Made by a program: the position numbers and the translations under genes
NCBI GenBank assembly: GCA_029783825.1
Contig: JAREIK010008142.1
Span: 1-64,000 of the forward strand
Reading direction: 5' to 3'
DNA length: 64,000 bases
From: Sapria himalayana
Taxonomy: Eukaryota > Streptophyta > Magnoliopsida > Malpighiales > Rafflesiaceae
Part shown: in pieces, positions 1 through 12,723 of the stretch
Position numbering within the stretch: the first letter of the stretch is position 1
How the letters are laid out: each line of letters begins with the position of its first letter
The notes under the pieces: model-generated
Told to the model about the DNA's origin: nothing
The model's database searches: none
What the model saw: only the letters and a program-made list of their open reading frames with translations

Positions 1-510
1 AAAATAACTACTAATAAAAAGATAAAATAAACAATTATTTGATTAAATATAAAAATTTATAAAAATATGAATTAATAAATAAACAAGTAATATTTATATT
101 ATTAAGTAAAAAAGAATATTTTATGATTATAAGAATCTGTTAAAAATATAATGACTAAAAGATTTGAAATTTTTGAATTATAAAAAAAATTCAAAATTCA
201 TAAAATTAAAAAAATAAGTTGATATTTAAAGATTAATACATATCTATTTTAATTACATCAAATATTTTTTGATGATTTAAAAAATAAATATCTCAGCATG
301 TTATTAAATGAACACTTTAATTATTCAAATTTATAATGGACTAAAAGATTCAAATTTTATGCCTTTATAATTATTCCTATTATATTAATAAAAAATTAAT
401 TGATAATCTTATAAATTTGAACCATAATATATAAATATATATGCAATACTTTATTATTATATATTATATTTTATTTTAAATGAAATAATATCATTTATGG
501 TTAAATAAAA
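1..510 (+). other. AT-rich 5' subterminal region of CACTA copy A
   Basis: No gene is visible. The stretch is extremely AT-rich. Its last ~50 bp (for example gaaataatatcatttatgg at 482-500) are found nearly unchanged on the minus strand at 36301-36320 in copy B, which identifies it as element subterminal DNA rather than unique flank. Confidence 0.6.
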
Positions 511-1068
511 GGGAGAATTATGTCTTGGGGTCTTGGGAACCCAAATAATTAACCTTAAGGCCTCATAAGACCTATATTTGACCTCAAAAGTATGAACAAA
601 CAAAAATTAATGTTAAGGATATAATATTTTTGTAATACCTCATTTACCCCTGATGATGTGGAAAATAATAAATGTTACATTTATTAAGAAAGAGAGAAAA
701 GTCTTCCATCTTCTCTCTTAGAACAGCCGCTTATAATATTTTTCGTGTCTGTTGAGTCGCTTAGAACAGCCGCAACACGTGAGATGTCTCCCGTCGGCTG
801 AAACTGCAAGTCCCCAAACCGAAGCAAAACCATTTTTGATTTTAATTTCCCTTGTTTATTAGGAGAAGAAAAATTGTGGCAGCCAAAATTAGCACATGTG
901 GATGGTGTGTACGTGTTCGTCCTAGAGATGATGATGCGTTAAAATGTTAATATCATTAAGGGCATTTTTTGTCCTGGAAATGTTTATATCCTTAAAGTCA
1001 AATATAAGTGTTATGAGGCCTTAAGGTTAATTATTTGGGTTCCCACGACCCCAAGACATAATTCACCC
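511..1068. mobile_element. Mutator-like MITE, 558 bp, 72-bp TIRs, 9-bp TSD
   Basis: Left arm 511-582 and right arm 997-1068 are inverted repeats differing at only a few positions; both begin GGG(A/T)GAATTATGTC. The element is flanked by a perfect 9-bp direct repeat taaataaaa at 502-510 and 1069-1077. Long TIRs plus a 9-bp duplication are the hallmark of Mutator-like elements. The ~410-bp interior has no coding sequence. It is less AT-rich than its surroundings and has a short direct repeat (gaacagccgc near 721 and 761), so it could include a captured host fragment. The empty target site survives in copy B at 36292-36300, which confirms the element ends. Confidence 0.92.
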
Positions 1069-1194
1069 TAAATAAAAATCTCTTTCATTTTTTTTATTTA
1101 AATTATTTATTTTTTAAAATTTAATTTACTTTTATATTTTTGTATCTTTATTTTCTATTCATTTACATCCAATTTTGTATTTATAGTTTCCTTG

Positions 1195-1311
1195 TCAAAA
1201 AATGCTAAGGCATTAATCACTTATCATTTTTTCTATCTTTCAATGACGAAGAGAAGAGAAGCGAAATGGGACTAAGGGAGCAACCTACAAAATCTATCTC
1301 TTCTTATGAGG
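1195..1311 (+). promoter_or_regulatory. Possible 5' leader exon of CACTA copy A, ending in a splice-donor-like site
   Basis: A purine-rich, less AT-rich stretch that contains ATG at 1266 and ends TTATGAG|GTAATA at 1310/1311, resembling a splice donor. The stretch and its donor-like end have a diverged counterpart on the minus strand at ~36160-36050 in copy B, which also stops at a GTAAG. In CACTA elements a short leader exon before the transposase is usual. No transposase exon follows directly; AT-rich repeats do. Function is inferred only from position and the conserved splice-like boundary. Confidence 0.35.
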
Positions 1312-1689
1312 TAATATTATCATATCTATTCTCCTTTGGAATGCTATATACATATCTCTATCTCTATCAATTTAATTACAATTGGGGGAGTTTGGTTATT
1401 ATAGAATATTTTGGTTTGATTTTTTTCCCCCAATTTTCCTTCTTTTTTCTTCTATTTTAATATCACTTATATGATTTTTACTCTACACTAGTAAAGAAAC
1501 AATAAAATGGTCAGTCTAAACTTTTGTTCTCTTACTATTTAAATTTTTAGGGTTTTATCTATTTCAAATACAAATTGTTTGCATATTATTTTCTGCTTTT
1601 GTAACTTAAAAAAAGTATGCTTTTTGTTTTTTACTTCCGTAACTTAAGAAAAAACAAACTTAATGTTTATCATGTTCTATTTTTGTTGT

Positions 1690-2455
1690 CTCCAAAAATA
1701 TTATAAACAGATAATATTATATATAAACTTTTATACTTTTATATAATTGTATGAAATTATATATAAATGTCTATACTTTAATATATATAAACATATTACA
1801 TTATATATAAACACTGATATGTTTATATAAACTAATAATGTTATATATAAATTTTTATACATATGTATTAATGTTTATAATATCTATACAACATTTACAT
1901 TAAACTATCGATTTATATAATTATATATATATAAATTATATAACATATAAAATGTTTATACATTTTTGTAAATATTTATTAACAAATTAATTATTATATA
2001 AATATATAATATTTATAATGTTTATATAAATGCGATATATATATTATATAAAATTTACAAAAGTGTTACATATATATAAATATATATAAATAACATTTAT
2101 AAAAATATTTAAGAACAAATATTCTATTTAAACACTTGTATAATTATATAATCATATGCCATTATATATAAAAGTATTTATATCTATATTTATTATTATG
2201 TAAACTAATTTTATAACTTTATTTATTACTAGACAAAATGATTTTTTTAACAATATAATAATTTATAACTATATGTATAATTCTATATAACTATATTTCT
2301 AATAAAATATACTATATGTATAATAATATATAACTATATATTATTATATTTACTAAATGTATAACTATAAAAATGTTATATATAATTATATCTTTAACTA
2401 CATATACATATATATCTATATGTGAATAACTATATATAAATATTGTATAACTATG
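1690..2455 (+). repeat. AT-rich repeat block, copy A
   Basis: Runs of tatataaatgtttatatataatgt type. The part 1700-2110 is collinear with the minus strand of copy B at 33130-32760 and then 18185-18140. That shows copy C inserted into this repeat in copy B. No gene seen. Confidence 0.6.
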
Positions 2456-3740
2456 TAACACTCTATATAATTAAATATAACTATATTTGTAACTATGTAT
2501 ACATATATGTATTCATATAATTAAATCTATATATTTGTTTATAATGTTGTATACATTTATGTATACCTACTTATAACTACTTGTATGAATATATCTATAT
2601 ATAACTATATGTTTAACTATATATAACTCTATTTTTAACTATATATACTATAAGTATAAGAACATATAACTATAAATAATTCTTTGACTATATGTATAAC
2701 TAAAAAAATAGTATACATATCTATATTTAAATATATAAATAACAACATATATTCAATATACATTTTTATATATTAGTATATAAAAATGTATTTTACTATA
2801 TCTATACCTATACATAACTATATGTATAAATAAATAAAATTAAAAAAAATCTATATACCTACATGTATAAATATAAGTATAACTATGTGTAAATATATGT
2901 AAAACCACATGTAATTATATTTATAATTACATATATAACAACATACAACATTATGTTTAACTACACATGTATAACTATATATAAATAGATGTATTACCAT
3001 GTAACACACTATATAATTAAATATAACTGTATCTGTAACTATGTATACATATATGTAAATCTATATATTTGTTTATAACTTTGCATACATTTATGTATAA
3101 CTACATATACTACTTGTATGAATATATCTATATATAACTATATGTTTAACTATATATGACTCTATTTTTAAATATATATACTATAGTTATAATAACATAT
3201 AATGATAAATAATTGTCTTTGACTGCCTATATAACTATAAAAATATTATACATAACTATATTTAATTATATAATTAACAACATATATTTAATATACATTT
3301 TAATAGATTTGTATATATAAATGTATTTTACTATATCTATACCTATAGATAACTATATGTGTGCATATATAAATTTATATGAAAAAATATATATACCTAC
3401 ATGTATAAATAAGTATAACTATATGTGTAACTATATGTATAACAACATGTAATTATATTTATAATTAATGTATAACAACATACAACATTATGTTTAACTA
3501 TATGCTTATAACTATATATAAATATTTGTGTAACTATGTAACACTCTATATAATTAAATATAACTATATTTGTAACTATGATTACATATATGTAAATCTA
3601 TATATTTGGTTATAACTTTGTATATATTTATGTATAACTACATATAACTACTTGTATGAATATATCTATACATAACTATTTGTTTAACTATATCTAGCTA
3701 TTTATAACTACATATACTAGTTATATAATAACATATAATT
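2456..3740 (+). repeat. ~540-bp AT-rich tandem repeat, about 2.4 units
   Basis: The landmark gtaacactctatataattaa recurs at 2456, 3000 (one change) and 3538, giving periods of 544 and 538 bp. The sequences between the landmarks align along their length. The same unit occurs in opposite orientation in copy C at 23760-27614. In both copies the repeat stops at the same junction next to the TNP2 tail, so it belongs to the element, probably as expanded intron or spacer sequence. Confidence 0.8.
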
Positions 3741-3984
3741 ATCAATGGGATATTATTAATTTGTTGCACTAACTTGATATTAACTGGCAAAAGATATAAT
3801 ATCAATAATATCTAAGCACATAGCATTGGTTCGATATAGCATACTGTTGAAATAAGTATCGTACTTTTACCTAATCCCACCCTTGGGCCTCTAGCTCATA
3901 TATGAACTTATGTATGACAAAAGATGTAATATATGGTAGGTTTGTATAGAATAAATATGTTTGTTCTTTTTTTATTTCCTCATT
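3741..3984 (+). other. Conserved junction before TNP2 tail, copy A
   Basis: Positions ~3755-3815 (tttgttgcactaacttga and onward) match the minus strand at ~23740-23680 in copy C. The next ~170 bp, up to the CT tract, have no counterpart that I can see. Confidence 0.55.
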
Positions 3985-4256
3985 CTAACACTACATTCTC
4001 TATATGTCTCTATCTTCCTCTATCATTCTTTCTGTGTCACTCTCTCACTCTCTATCTCTCTCTCTTTCTCTCTCTCTCTTGCTATTTTCTTTCTTGCACT
4101 ATTTCTTTTTTGCTTTTTCTTTTTCTCTCTCCCTCTCCCTCTCTCTATTTCTCTCCCTTCTCTCTCTCTCTCTCTCCCCTTCTCTCTCTCCCTCCCATTT
4201 CTCTCTTTCTCTCACTTCCCCATTTCTCTCTCTTTCTCTCCCTCCTTTCTCTCTCT
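3985..4256 (+). repeat. (CT)n-rich microsatellite tract replacing TNP2 sequence
   Basis: Almost pure pyrimidine with CTCT and TTTCT repeats. It ends exactly where homology to the TNP2 tail starts (CAACAAAGAAG at 4257). Copy C has TNP2 coding sequence here instead. The tract is open in all three plus-strand frames, giving misleading Leu/Ser/Phe-rich frames, one of which runs into the TNP2 tail. Confidence 0.85.
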
Positions 4257-4484
4257 CAACAAAGAAGGGAAGACATAACTATTGCGCCAGCATTCCAAAA
4301 AGATGACATAAATAATATTGAGCATATGCATGTAGATAATCTAGTAAATTTATGTGACTCAAATGGTGGCCTAATAGAAATTGATGATGATCAATTTCTA
4401 TATGAAGATGAGTTGGAACTTCCATCAGAATCAGACGAAATGTCAGAAGATCAATTAGAGAATGATAATTATGCTGATAATTAA
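4257..4484 (+). pseudogene. CACTA TNP2 C-terminal tail, copy A
   Basis: About 75 codons read without a stop to TAA at 4482-4484, including AFQKDDINNIEHM, an acidic stretch (IEIDDDQFLYEDELELPSES) and EDQLENDNYADN. The minus strand of copy C (23229-23450) encodes the same tail with AFQKDDINNIESM and EDNDADN. Placement just 5' of TNP1, with a DUF4216-like segment ahead of it in C, identifies this as the last residues of TNP2, the catalytic CACTA transposase. Everything upstream, including the catalytic domain, is missing; a CT tract and AT repeats lie there instead. It cannot make a transposase. Confidence 0.7.
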
Positions 4485-4627
4485 ATTGGTATAATTGTAT
4501 TATAATATTAAATAATCAAAAACTTTCTATATTTTGATGAAATATATTGGTGTGTTTTATTATAAAATGCATGGTTGTTCATCATATCTCTATTATTTGT
4601 TCTATGTTTTTATTTTTTGTATAGTAG

Positions 4628-6149
4628 ATGGCACCTAAAAGATGTGGCCATGGTTGAGGTGGACAAGACGTATAATGGACCAAATTTATCTAGTATTTTA
4701 TACCATGTTGCAAATTTATTACCATATCATACCCATCATATCCAGACTTAAACATCACAAACATCATCTCCATTTCTATCACCATCATCATCATTGACAT
4801 ATTTACTATCACCTTTATTAGATATAAGCCCACCACCCATTATCCTTCCTGCAAACACTTTTGATCTATCACCATCTTGTACACTACATTTTACACCGAT
4901 AGTTACCCCATTTATAAAATCATTTACATCATGAAATATTGTGCCTTCTTCTGCATTCAGTGTTTAGTAATTGAGATTCTGGATGAGAGGTATAAGAAAT
5001 ATTTAAATATTACTAAAATAAAATAATAAGATGATCCTGTTAGTAATTTTTTTTATATATAGTTATGATTTGCTTTTTTTCAATATTATTTATTTATTTG
5101 TATAGTTTTATTCTATCTCACAAGTGTTCAGCTATAATTACAAAGTCTTTCAAAAGATTGTTGATTCTAAAGCATTATCATGGAATAAAGTTTCTGAATC
5201 GATAAAAGAGTCTAATTTTAATGACTTCAGGTAAAAATAATGAAACAAAAGCATTTAAAATTAAATATCTACTTAGTTGATGATTATGTTGGTTTTTATT
5301 CAAGCAGCAAATAATTATGTCCTTGTTATTTATATAAATTTTTTGTGATATTTCTATATAGAATAAGTGCACATAGGCACTCAAATTTGATGGAAAGATA
5401 AAGTCATTATCAGAGAGCAAAGTTGCTGAATGGTAATCTGATTTTGTCCATAAATTGAAGAATATAAAAGAAAAGGCTAAATTTATATCCAATGATGACT
5501 GGTCTGAGTGGCTTAAGTATTGGGAGGAGCTAGATGTTAAAAAAAATCAGAGATTACTAGCAAAAATTAACGAACTGAGGTAGCCAGACCAGGTACAAAA
5601 ATGTCTAGCCACACAGAAGGGTCAAAGTCGAACATTGTGCATGCTCGAGATTTAGTATAATTTTAAAATTTTTAATATTTATATATTTAGTGGTGTCCTA
5701 ATAGTCTAAATAAATTTAATCAGTGCATGGTTTTATTAATTTTGTTATATTTTTTATCATTTGTTATTTTATGACTTAATAAATACATACTCTAGGTTGG
5801 ATAATTAGGTAGAGATCCTAATTTTTATGAGATTTTCAATAAGATGCATGTGAAGAAAGCAGATGGTTAGTATGTTGACAACAAGTCTTAGATGATTATA
5901 GTAAGAATCTGTTATATTAATAAAATATAATAGTACCACAGTAAATTTTGAAAGTTGTTTGGAATGCAAAATATAAAAGAATTTTATGTATATCTATAAT
6001 AGTATTGTTAACTATTTTATCAGAAAAATTAATGGAGGAATGTGTGATAACTACTTCTCAACAAGTTGAGGATTCTATGGATCTTCAACCAGACTATGAT
6101 TCTAACTATTTGGAGACCATAAAAGGTTATAAGAAGCAGCGATTGTACC
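4628..6149 (+). pseudogene. CACTA TNP1 (Plant transposase, Ptta/En/Spm, PF03004), copy A, broken
   Basis: Starts at ATG 4628 as MAPKRCGHG, then a stop (TGA); family members begin with MAPKGRG-type basic/Gly residues. Five exon-like blocks match copy C in order: N-terminus 4628-4980; SHKCSAIITKSFK at ~5115; NKCT through DDWSEWLKYWEELDVKK at ~5362-5650; RDPNFYEIFNKMHVKKADG at ~5812-5890; and the C-terminal block with MEECVITTSQQVE and YLETIKGYKK at 6033-6149. The gaps behave like introns. Frameshifts and several stops (many at codons that are Trp in the homologue) make it non-functional. In En/Spm elements TNP1/TNPA-type proteins bind subterminal repeats and support excision. The gene is cut off at ~6149 by hAT-type DNA. 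Confidence 0.75.
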
Positions 6150-6595
6150 ATGTCGTGCATGGCCCAGCATGGTTATGTGAGGTCAGGCCTGACATGGGCC
6201 CCTGGCCCAAAATCCACCAGGTTCGGTCCCGTTCGGCTCTACTCGGGATAGGCCAATACCCTAATTTTTTAAAAAATGTATGGATTCGTGGTGTGCCGCC
6301 ATGCCACCAATGCCCTTTCATGGCTCAGCTAGCTTTGCCTGTCAGGCATCGGCTCACTGTGACCACACTCGATGTGTGTTCATGTCTGACGTGCAACTGA
6401 GTTGGGCCCTCTTGCGGTGCTTGGCACAACATGTGGGTCGAATTATCTCGGCCTGGAAGGGCATGACCAGTGCCGAAGGTATGCCCGGCATGGGCCCGAG
6501 CACAGCATTGTAGCATGTCGTGCTGGGCCAGGCACAATAGAATCAAGCTGTGTCTCGTGCAGTGCCAGGTTGGCCTAGCCTATTTGACACCTCTA
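6150..6595. mobile_element. hAT-type terminal fragment, GC-rich
   Basis: An abrupt change to ~55% GC. It contains the repeated subterminal words typical of plant hAT elements (GGCCCAGCA, GGGCCC, CAGCACGAC). The right edge TATTTGACACCTCTA (6581-6595), read outward, gives TAGAGGTGTCAAATA, a plausible hAT TIR. The left edge CATGTCGTGCATGGCCCAGC resembles the reverse complement of the hAT end at 13340-13366. It could be a short non-autonomous hAT of ~450 bp or the left part of a larger hAT ending at 13380. Small open frames here are incidental. Confidence 0.6.
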
Positions 6596-8497
6596 ATCTA
6601 TCTATCTATCTTTCTCTCAGTCTCTCTATCTATTTATTTTTTCTATCTATCTATATATATATTTTTCAATATATCTATCTACCTATTAATCTATTTATCT
6701 ATATGTCTATCTATTTATCTATTGTCTATGTATTTCTCCATCTATTTATTTGTCTATAAATGTGTTTATCATTCTTTATATTTATCTATATATCTATCTG
6801 TCAAACTATCTATTTATCTTACTATCTATTTATCTCTCTAACATTCTATCTATCTATCTATCTATTTGTCTGTCTGTCTGTATGTATATCTATCTATCTT
6901 TATCTCTATCTATCTATCTCTCTATATATTTATCTATCTATCAATATGTTGGTCTAGATATCTATCTATCTATATATCTATATGTGTGTCTATCTATCTA
7001 TCTTACCATCTATCTATATATATGTTTATATATCTATCAATTTTTTTGTTTATTTATCTCTCTATATATTTATCTATCAATCTATTTATTTACTTGTCTA
7101 TCTATATGTCTATTTATTGCATTATCAATCTTTCTATTTATCTTTCTATCTATCTATTTTATCATGTATCTTTCTATATAACTATTTGTCTATCTATCTC
7201 TCTATGTATCTGTCTATCGATCTATCTATCTATTTGTATATCAATATACCTATCAATCTATCTATCAATCTCTCTATCAATATGTCTATCAATCAATCTA
7301 TCAATCAATTTATCAATTGGTCTATCAATATATCTATCAATGTGTATATAAATCAATCTCTTAATATATCTATCATTTTGTCTATATATCTATCTATCTA
7401 TACAACTTTTTATTTGTGTGTCTATCTGACTATATACCAATCTATCTATCATTATATGTATCTATTTGTCTATCTATATGTCTATCTATCTATACATCTA
7501 GCTATGTATCTATCTACCTATTTGTCTATCGATTTGTTAATATAAATGTATATCTATATATCTATTTGTCTAACTATTTTTATATCAATCAATCTATCTA
7601 TTTGTCTAACTATTTGTCTATCTATATGTCTATATATATGTCTATCTTTTTATCTATATTCTATTTATATATTTGTTTATTTATCTATCTATTTATCTTA
7701 GAATCTATCTGTCTATCTATCTATCTATTTATCTATATATCTATCTATCATTCTATATGTCTATTTGTCAATCTATTTGTCTATCTCTCAATTTATCTAT
7801 CTGTCTATTTACTTGTCTAATAATCTATATATCTATCTATCTATGTATCTATCTTTCTTTCTATCTACCTATCTTTTTGTCTATTTATATGTTAATCAAT
7901 CTATATATCTATTTGTCTATAAATCTATCTATCTGTCTATCTATTTATCTATCTAACTATTTTTCTATCAATAAGACAATGAATATTTCTATCAAACTTT
8001 CTGTCTAGCTATCTATTTATCTATCTAACAAACTATCTATCTATCTATATAAATATCTATCTAAATATCATTTTATCTGTCTATCAATCTTTCAATCTAA
8101 ATATCTATCTATCTGTCTATCAATTTGGTTATCTATCAATTAATCTCACTATCTATCTATCTATCTAACTATTAGTCTATCTATCTATCTATCAATTAGT
8201 CTATCTATCTATATATTTGTCTATCTGTTGTCTATTTATTTTCTATCTATCTATCTATCTAACTATCTATGAATATGCCTACTTATCTATCAATCTATCA
8301 ATCTATCTTTCAGTCTATCTATCTTTTTATCTATATATCTATTTGTCTATCTATCTATCTATTTGTCTGTCTATCTATCTATCTATTTATCTGTATATCA
8401 ATCTATCTATCTGTCAATCAATCAATCAATCTGTCTATCTATATGTCAGTCTATCTATCTATCTATCTGTCTATCGAATTGTCTATCTTTCTATCAG

Positions 8498-8531
<34 letters not shown>

Positions 8532-11177
8532 AGTCTATCTATCTATGTATCTATCTGTCTGTCTATCTATCTATCTATCTATCTATCAGTCAGTCTATCT
8601 ATCTATCTATCTATATGTCTATCAATCTATCTATATATCTATATATCGATATGTCAATGTATATATCTATCATTCTATTTTTCTATTTGTCAATCTTTAT
8701 ATATATCTATCTATTTATTTTTCTATCATTTTATCTATCTTTCTGTATATCTATTTGTCTATCTATCTATCTATTTATCTAAATATCTATCTATCTATGT
8801 ATTTGTCCATCTATCTTTCAATTTATCTTTCAATTGATCTATCTGGCTATCTATATTTCTATCTATCATTCTATCAATTTCTCTAACAATCAATCTATCA
8901 ATTTGATTATAAATCTTTATATCATTCAATCATTTATGAATCTATATATCAATTTGTTTATCTATCTTTCTATGTAATGATCTGTCTATCTATTTTCTAT
9001 CCATCTATCTTTCTATTTATCTATCTTTCTATCTTTCTATCTATAAATCTTTTTATCTATCTATTAATATATCTATTACTCTATTTTCCTATCTATCTAT
9101 CTAGATATTTATCTGTGTATCTCTCTCTCTCTCTCTTTCTATCTATCTGTCTATTTATTTTTCTATCTATTTATCTATCTATTTATCTATCTATTTTTGT
9201 GTCAATCTATATCATTATCTAATTATCTACCTATTTGTCTATCAATATGTCTATCTATTTATCTATCAATTTGTCTATCAATTTGTCTAGTAATCTGTCT
9301 ATAAACTTTGTATTAATCTATCTATTTATCTATCTATCTATCTATCTATGTGTCATTTTATTTTTCTATATATATATATATATTTATTTATTTATTTATT
9401 TACGTCTCTCTATCTATCTATCTTTTTATCTATCTATCTCTCTATCTATCAATCTATCTATCTATATTTCTAAATATTTATCTATAAATTTGTCTATCAA
9501 TATATCTATGTATCTACGTATCTATCTTTCTATCTATATATCATCTCTATTTGTCTATATATTTATTTATCTATCTATCTACATATCTTTTTATCTAACT
9601 ATCTATTTGTCTATTTATCTATATATCAATATATCTATCTGTCAATCTAATCTTTATATATGTCTATCTTATTATCTATATATATGTTTATTTATCTATC
9701 TATTTATCTGTCTTTGTATCTATCTAAATGTCTCTCTATCTATCTTTCTATCTATCTATTTATTCTTATATATATATATATCTATTTATCTATCTTTCTA
9801 TCTTTTTATTTTTCAATCTATCTATAAATCTATATATCAATCTATCTATCAATATGTCTATTAATCTTTAAATCAATCAATCTATTATTCTATCTATCTA
9901 TATATATATATATATATATATATATCTATTTATCTATCTATTTATCAATATATCTATCTGTCTGTCTGTTTATCTATTTGTTTATCTATATGTCTATCTA
10001 TCTGTCTTTCTATCTATTTATCTACATGTCTATCAAATTGTCTATCTATCTATCTATCTAGTTATTTATCTTTCTATCTATATATCTAACAATCTAATTG
10101 TATATCTATCTTTCCTTCAATCTTTTTATCAATATGTCTATCAATATATATATATATATATATATCTATCTATCTATCTATCTTTCTGTCAATCTATATA
10201 ACTATCTATTTTTCTATCTATTTGTCTATTTAACTGCCTATGTATTTCTATATCTATCAATCTATTTATCTATCAGTCAATCAATAAATCAATCCAATTA
10301 TTAATCAATCAATCTACATATATATCTATTTATGTATCTGTCTATCTATCTATCTATATATATATCTTTATCTCTCTATCTAATAATCTATCTAACTATC
10401 AAATTATCTATTTATCTATCTTTCTATCTATTTATCTATCTATCTATCTAATTTTCTATGTTTTTCTATCTGTCTATCTTTTTCTCTATCTATCTTTAAT
10501 TCTATCTTTCTATCAATCTGTCTATAAATCTCATTATCAATCTATCTATCAACCTTTTTAATAATTTGTCAATCTATCTATCTATCTATCTATCTACCAA
10601 TCAATCTATCTATCTATCCATCTATCTATCTTTCTATATATTTGTCTACTTATCTATTTGTCTATCAATCTCACTATTTATCTATCTATTAATCTATTAA
10701 TCTATAAATAATCAATCAATCTATATATCTATCTATCTATCAATTTCTTTATTTATCTAACTATTTATCAGTATATCTATCAATCATTCTATCTATCAAC
10801 CTGTCAGTCTTTATATATATCTATATATCTATCAATTTGTATATCTAAATATCTGTTTATCTATCTATTTGTCTGTCTATTTATCTATCTATCAATCTAT
10901 CAATCAATCAATCTATCTATCTATAACTTCTATGTATCTATCTATCTATATATCTCTCTATCTATCTTTCTGTTTGGTTATCTATCTGTCAATCTATATA
11001 TTTATTTCTCTATCTTTCTATAAATAAATCTATCTATTTGTCTATCTATCTATCTTTATATCTATCTATCTTTCAATCTCTCTATCTGTCTATCTATCTA
11101 TCTACCTATCTATCTATCAATATATTGATCTATTTTTCTATCTTTATGCCTTTTTATTTCTCTATCTATCTATATAT
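6596..11177 (+). repeat. Degenerate (TCTA)n array 1, 4.6 kb
   Basis: Almost entirely TCTA units with single-base variants (TCAA, TTTA, TGTC, TTTG), plus short (TA)n runs such as 9900-9924 and 10145-10165. It begins directly after the hAT TIR and ends directly before the LINE relic. It has no stops on the plus strand for long distances because TCTATCTATCTA reads Ser-Ile-Tyr-Leu in every frame. No gene is present. Confidence 0.97.
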
Positions 11178-12000
11178 TGAAGTCCAGGTACGGAAACTGG
11201 ACTTCAATTCTAATCGGGCTGAATGCATTATCAAGTTGGGCATACAACACAGGCTCTAATCTGCTCTTCTTACTGCCTATTGTAACTTTGTTCTTGTTGT
11301 TTTAGTTGATTCTGGAAGTCTGTAACTTAGGCTTGGTGTTTTGTTTTTGAAATTCTGGAAGTCTGTAGGAATTAGAAGAGTCCTAGATAGTTAGTCAATG
11401 TATGCGTCACTTCAAATGGGAGATCAGCAAAAGGAAGATAGCTGGAATTGTTCTTAAAGCACTTCAAGAGGAAGTAGGATACAAAGAACAAGAGATATTC
11501 TCTTCGTGGTATCGGGCAAAAGGAAGGTAAGTAATGGACCCTTTATTTGAAAAAATTTGATACTTTTGTTTCATGTAGGATATATCACAAGTGGGATCGT
11601 TTAAAGAAATGAAAATGGGACTAGATATACTCAAATGCTAAAGAATGAGCATGGACAAGTGATTTGAAATTTAGAGGCTGGATTGTCGAATTTGGAAGAG
11701 GAAGCTGTGAGGGAGCATGCTGGCCGGAGCTGATAGAGTTACACACTTCACAAAGATTTAAGGTTTCAAAGATAGCATAGGAAAGATATATACAAAGTTC
11801 AATAGAGGAAGCAAATTTCATAGCAAGTTCTATCAAGAATTCCGAGATGTCTTATAAAGTTAGGAAAGATTATGAGTTAATTAAAATTATGGATTGTTAC
11901 ATTTCTCTAACTTTAGGAATCGGGTGTAAAAGGGATATGGGTAGATGTAGCTTGTACGAATGGTATTCCTCCGCCAAAAGAGAGGGTTCTAATTAATAAA
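11178..12000 (+). mobile_element. 5'-truncated LINE relic (3' end region)
   Basis: The last ~85 bp (11915-12000) align with the 3' end of the intact LINE at 54715-54799. Shared words include gtgtaa, gggtag, tagcttgta, ggtattcct-type, gccaaaagagag and a final aataaa. The rest of the stretch (11178-11914) is non-array DNA with no protein I can recognise. It may be diverged 3' UTR of the same or a related LINE. No target duplication is visible; the left side abuts the TCTA array and the right side abuts hAT transposase sequence. Confidence 0.5.
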
Positions 12001-12049
12001 CAAAACCTTTTAAAAAAAGTACTAGTCTACCATTCCATCTCTTTATTGT

Positions 12050-12723
12050 CTCGCTACATGCATGGACCTTAGGATTAAAGTGGAAGAGGTAGATAATATT
12101 TTGACTTATATTTCCTCGTGCATGAACCTGGAAGACTCACCTAAAGGGTTCATTCATGAGAAGTTGACATACTTTTCGCATACTATGATACTACGTATGG
12201 TGATAGTAGTAGTAAGGCTGTGAGTACGGATATTGATACCATATTCGAAGATAATGATTTTTCCATTTAGTTAGCTAGGGAGAACGACAGGGTGGACCGT
12301 CGAATAGGAGCAAGCTGTCTCGGTACTTAAGATACTAATTACTACTCAATCCTATCATAGTCTGATACTAAGAATTTTGATATATTATGGTGGTGGAAAT
12401 CATATGAGTCTACCTTTCCCGTGCTATCTAAGATATCATGGGATATATTGACTCCTCATGTGTCGAGCGTAGCATCGGAGCCTACTTTTTCTATTGCAGT
12501 GAATGTGATTTTGGATAGGAGATGAAGATTATGTCAAGATATTGTTGAGGCTTTAGTATGCATGAAGGATTGAGAGGATTCGATGTTTAGCATCAAGGAT
12601 CGTGCTGGGACTGAGAGTGGGACTACAACGAATGCGGGGGAGTTGATTGTTGATGATGATCCATGTGATAGTTATATTGATATTGAGATTGAAGATGATA
12701 ATGATATGAGAATGCATGATTGA
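12050..12723 (+). pseudogene. hAT transposase, C-terminal half, broken
   Basis: The hAT dimerisation domain is recognisable at 12375-12590: FDILWWWKSYESTFPVLSKI, then HVSSVASEPTFSIAVN, then a VEALVCMKD block. This matches the family pattern in which FDVLxWWK, FPxLSxxA, VASExxFS and ALICxxDW occur in that order. Upstream, LDLRIKVEEVDNI (~12062) resembles the RNaseH-fold region of RICESLEEPER/Ac-type transposases. An acidic tail ends at TGA 12721-12723. It is dead: at least one frameshift (near 12160) and in-frame stops, including TGA at the Arg/Ser-rich position after ILDRR and at the usual Trp of KDW. The N-terminal BED zinc finger and first catalytic part are absent; LINE DNA occupies the upstream side. 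Confidence 0.85.

Noticed and set aside
1266..1460. 64-codon open frame MGLREQPTKS... as a gene
   Set aside because: A splice-donor-like site cuts it after 15 codons at 1311 and the rest is AT-rich; treated as a possible leader exon only.
6127..6546. Several small open frames of moderate GC
   Set aside because: They lie in hAT subterminal DNA, which is non-coding and GC-rich; both strands are open, and none resembles a protein.
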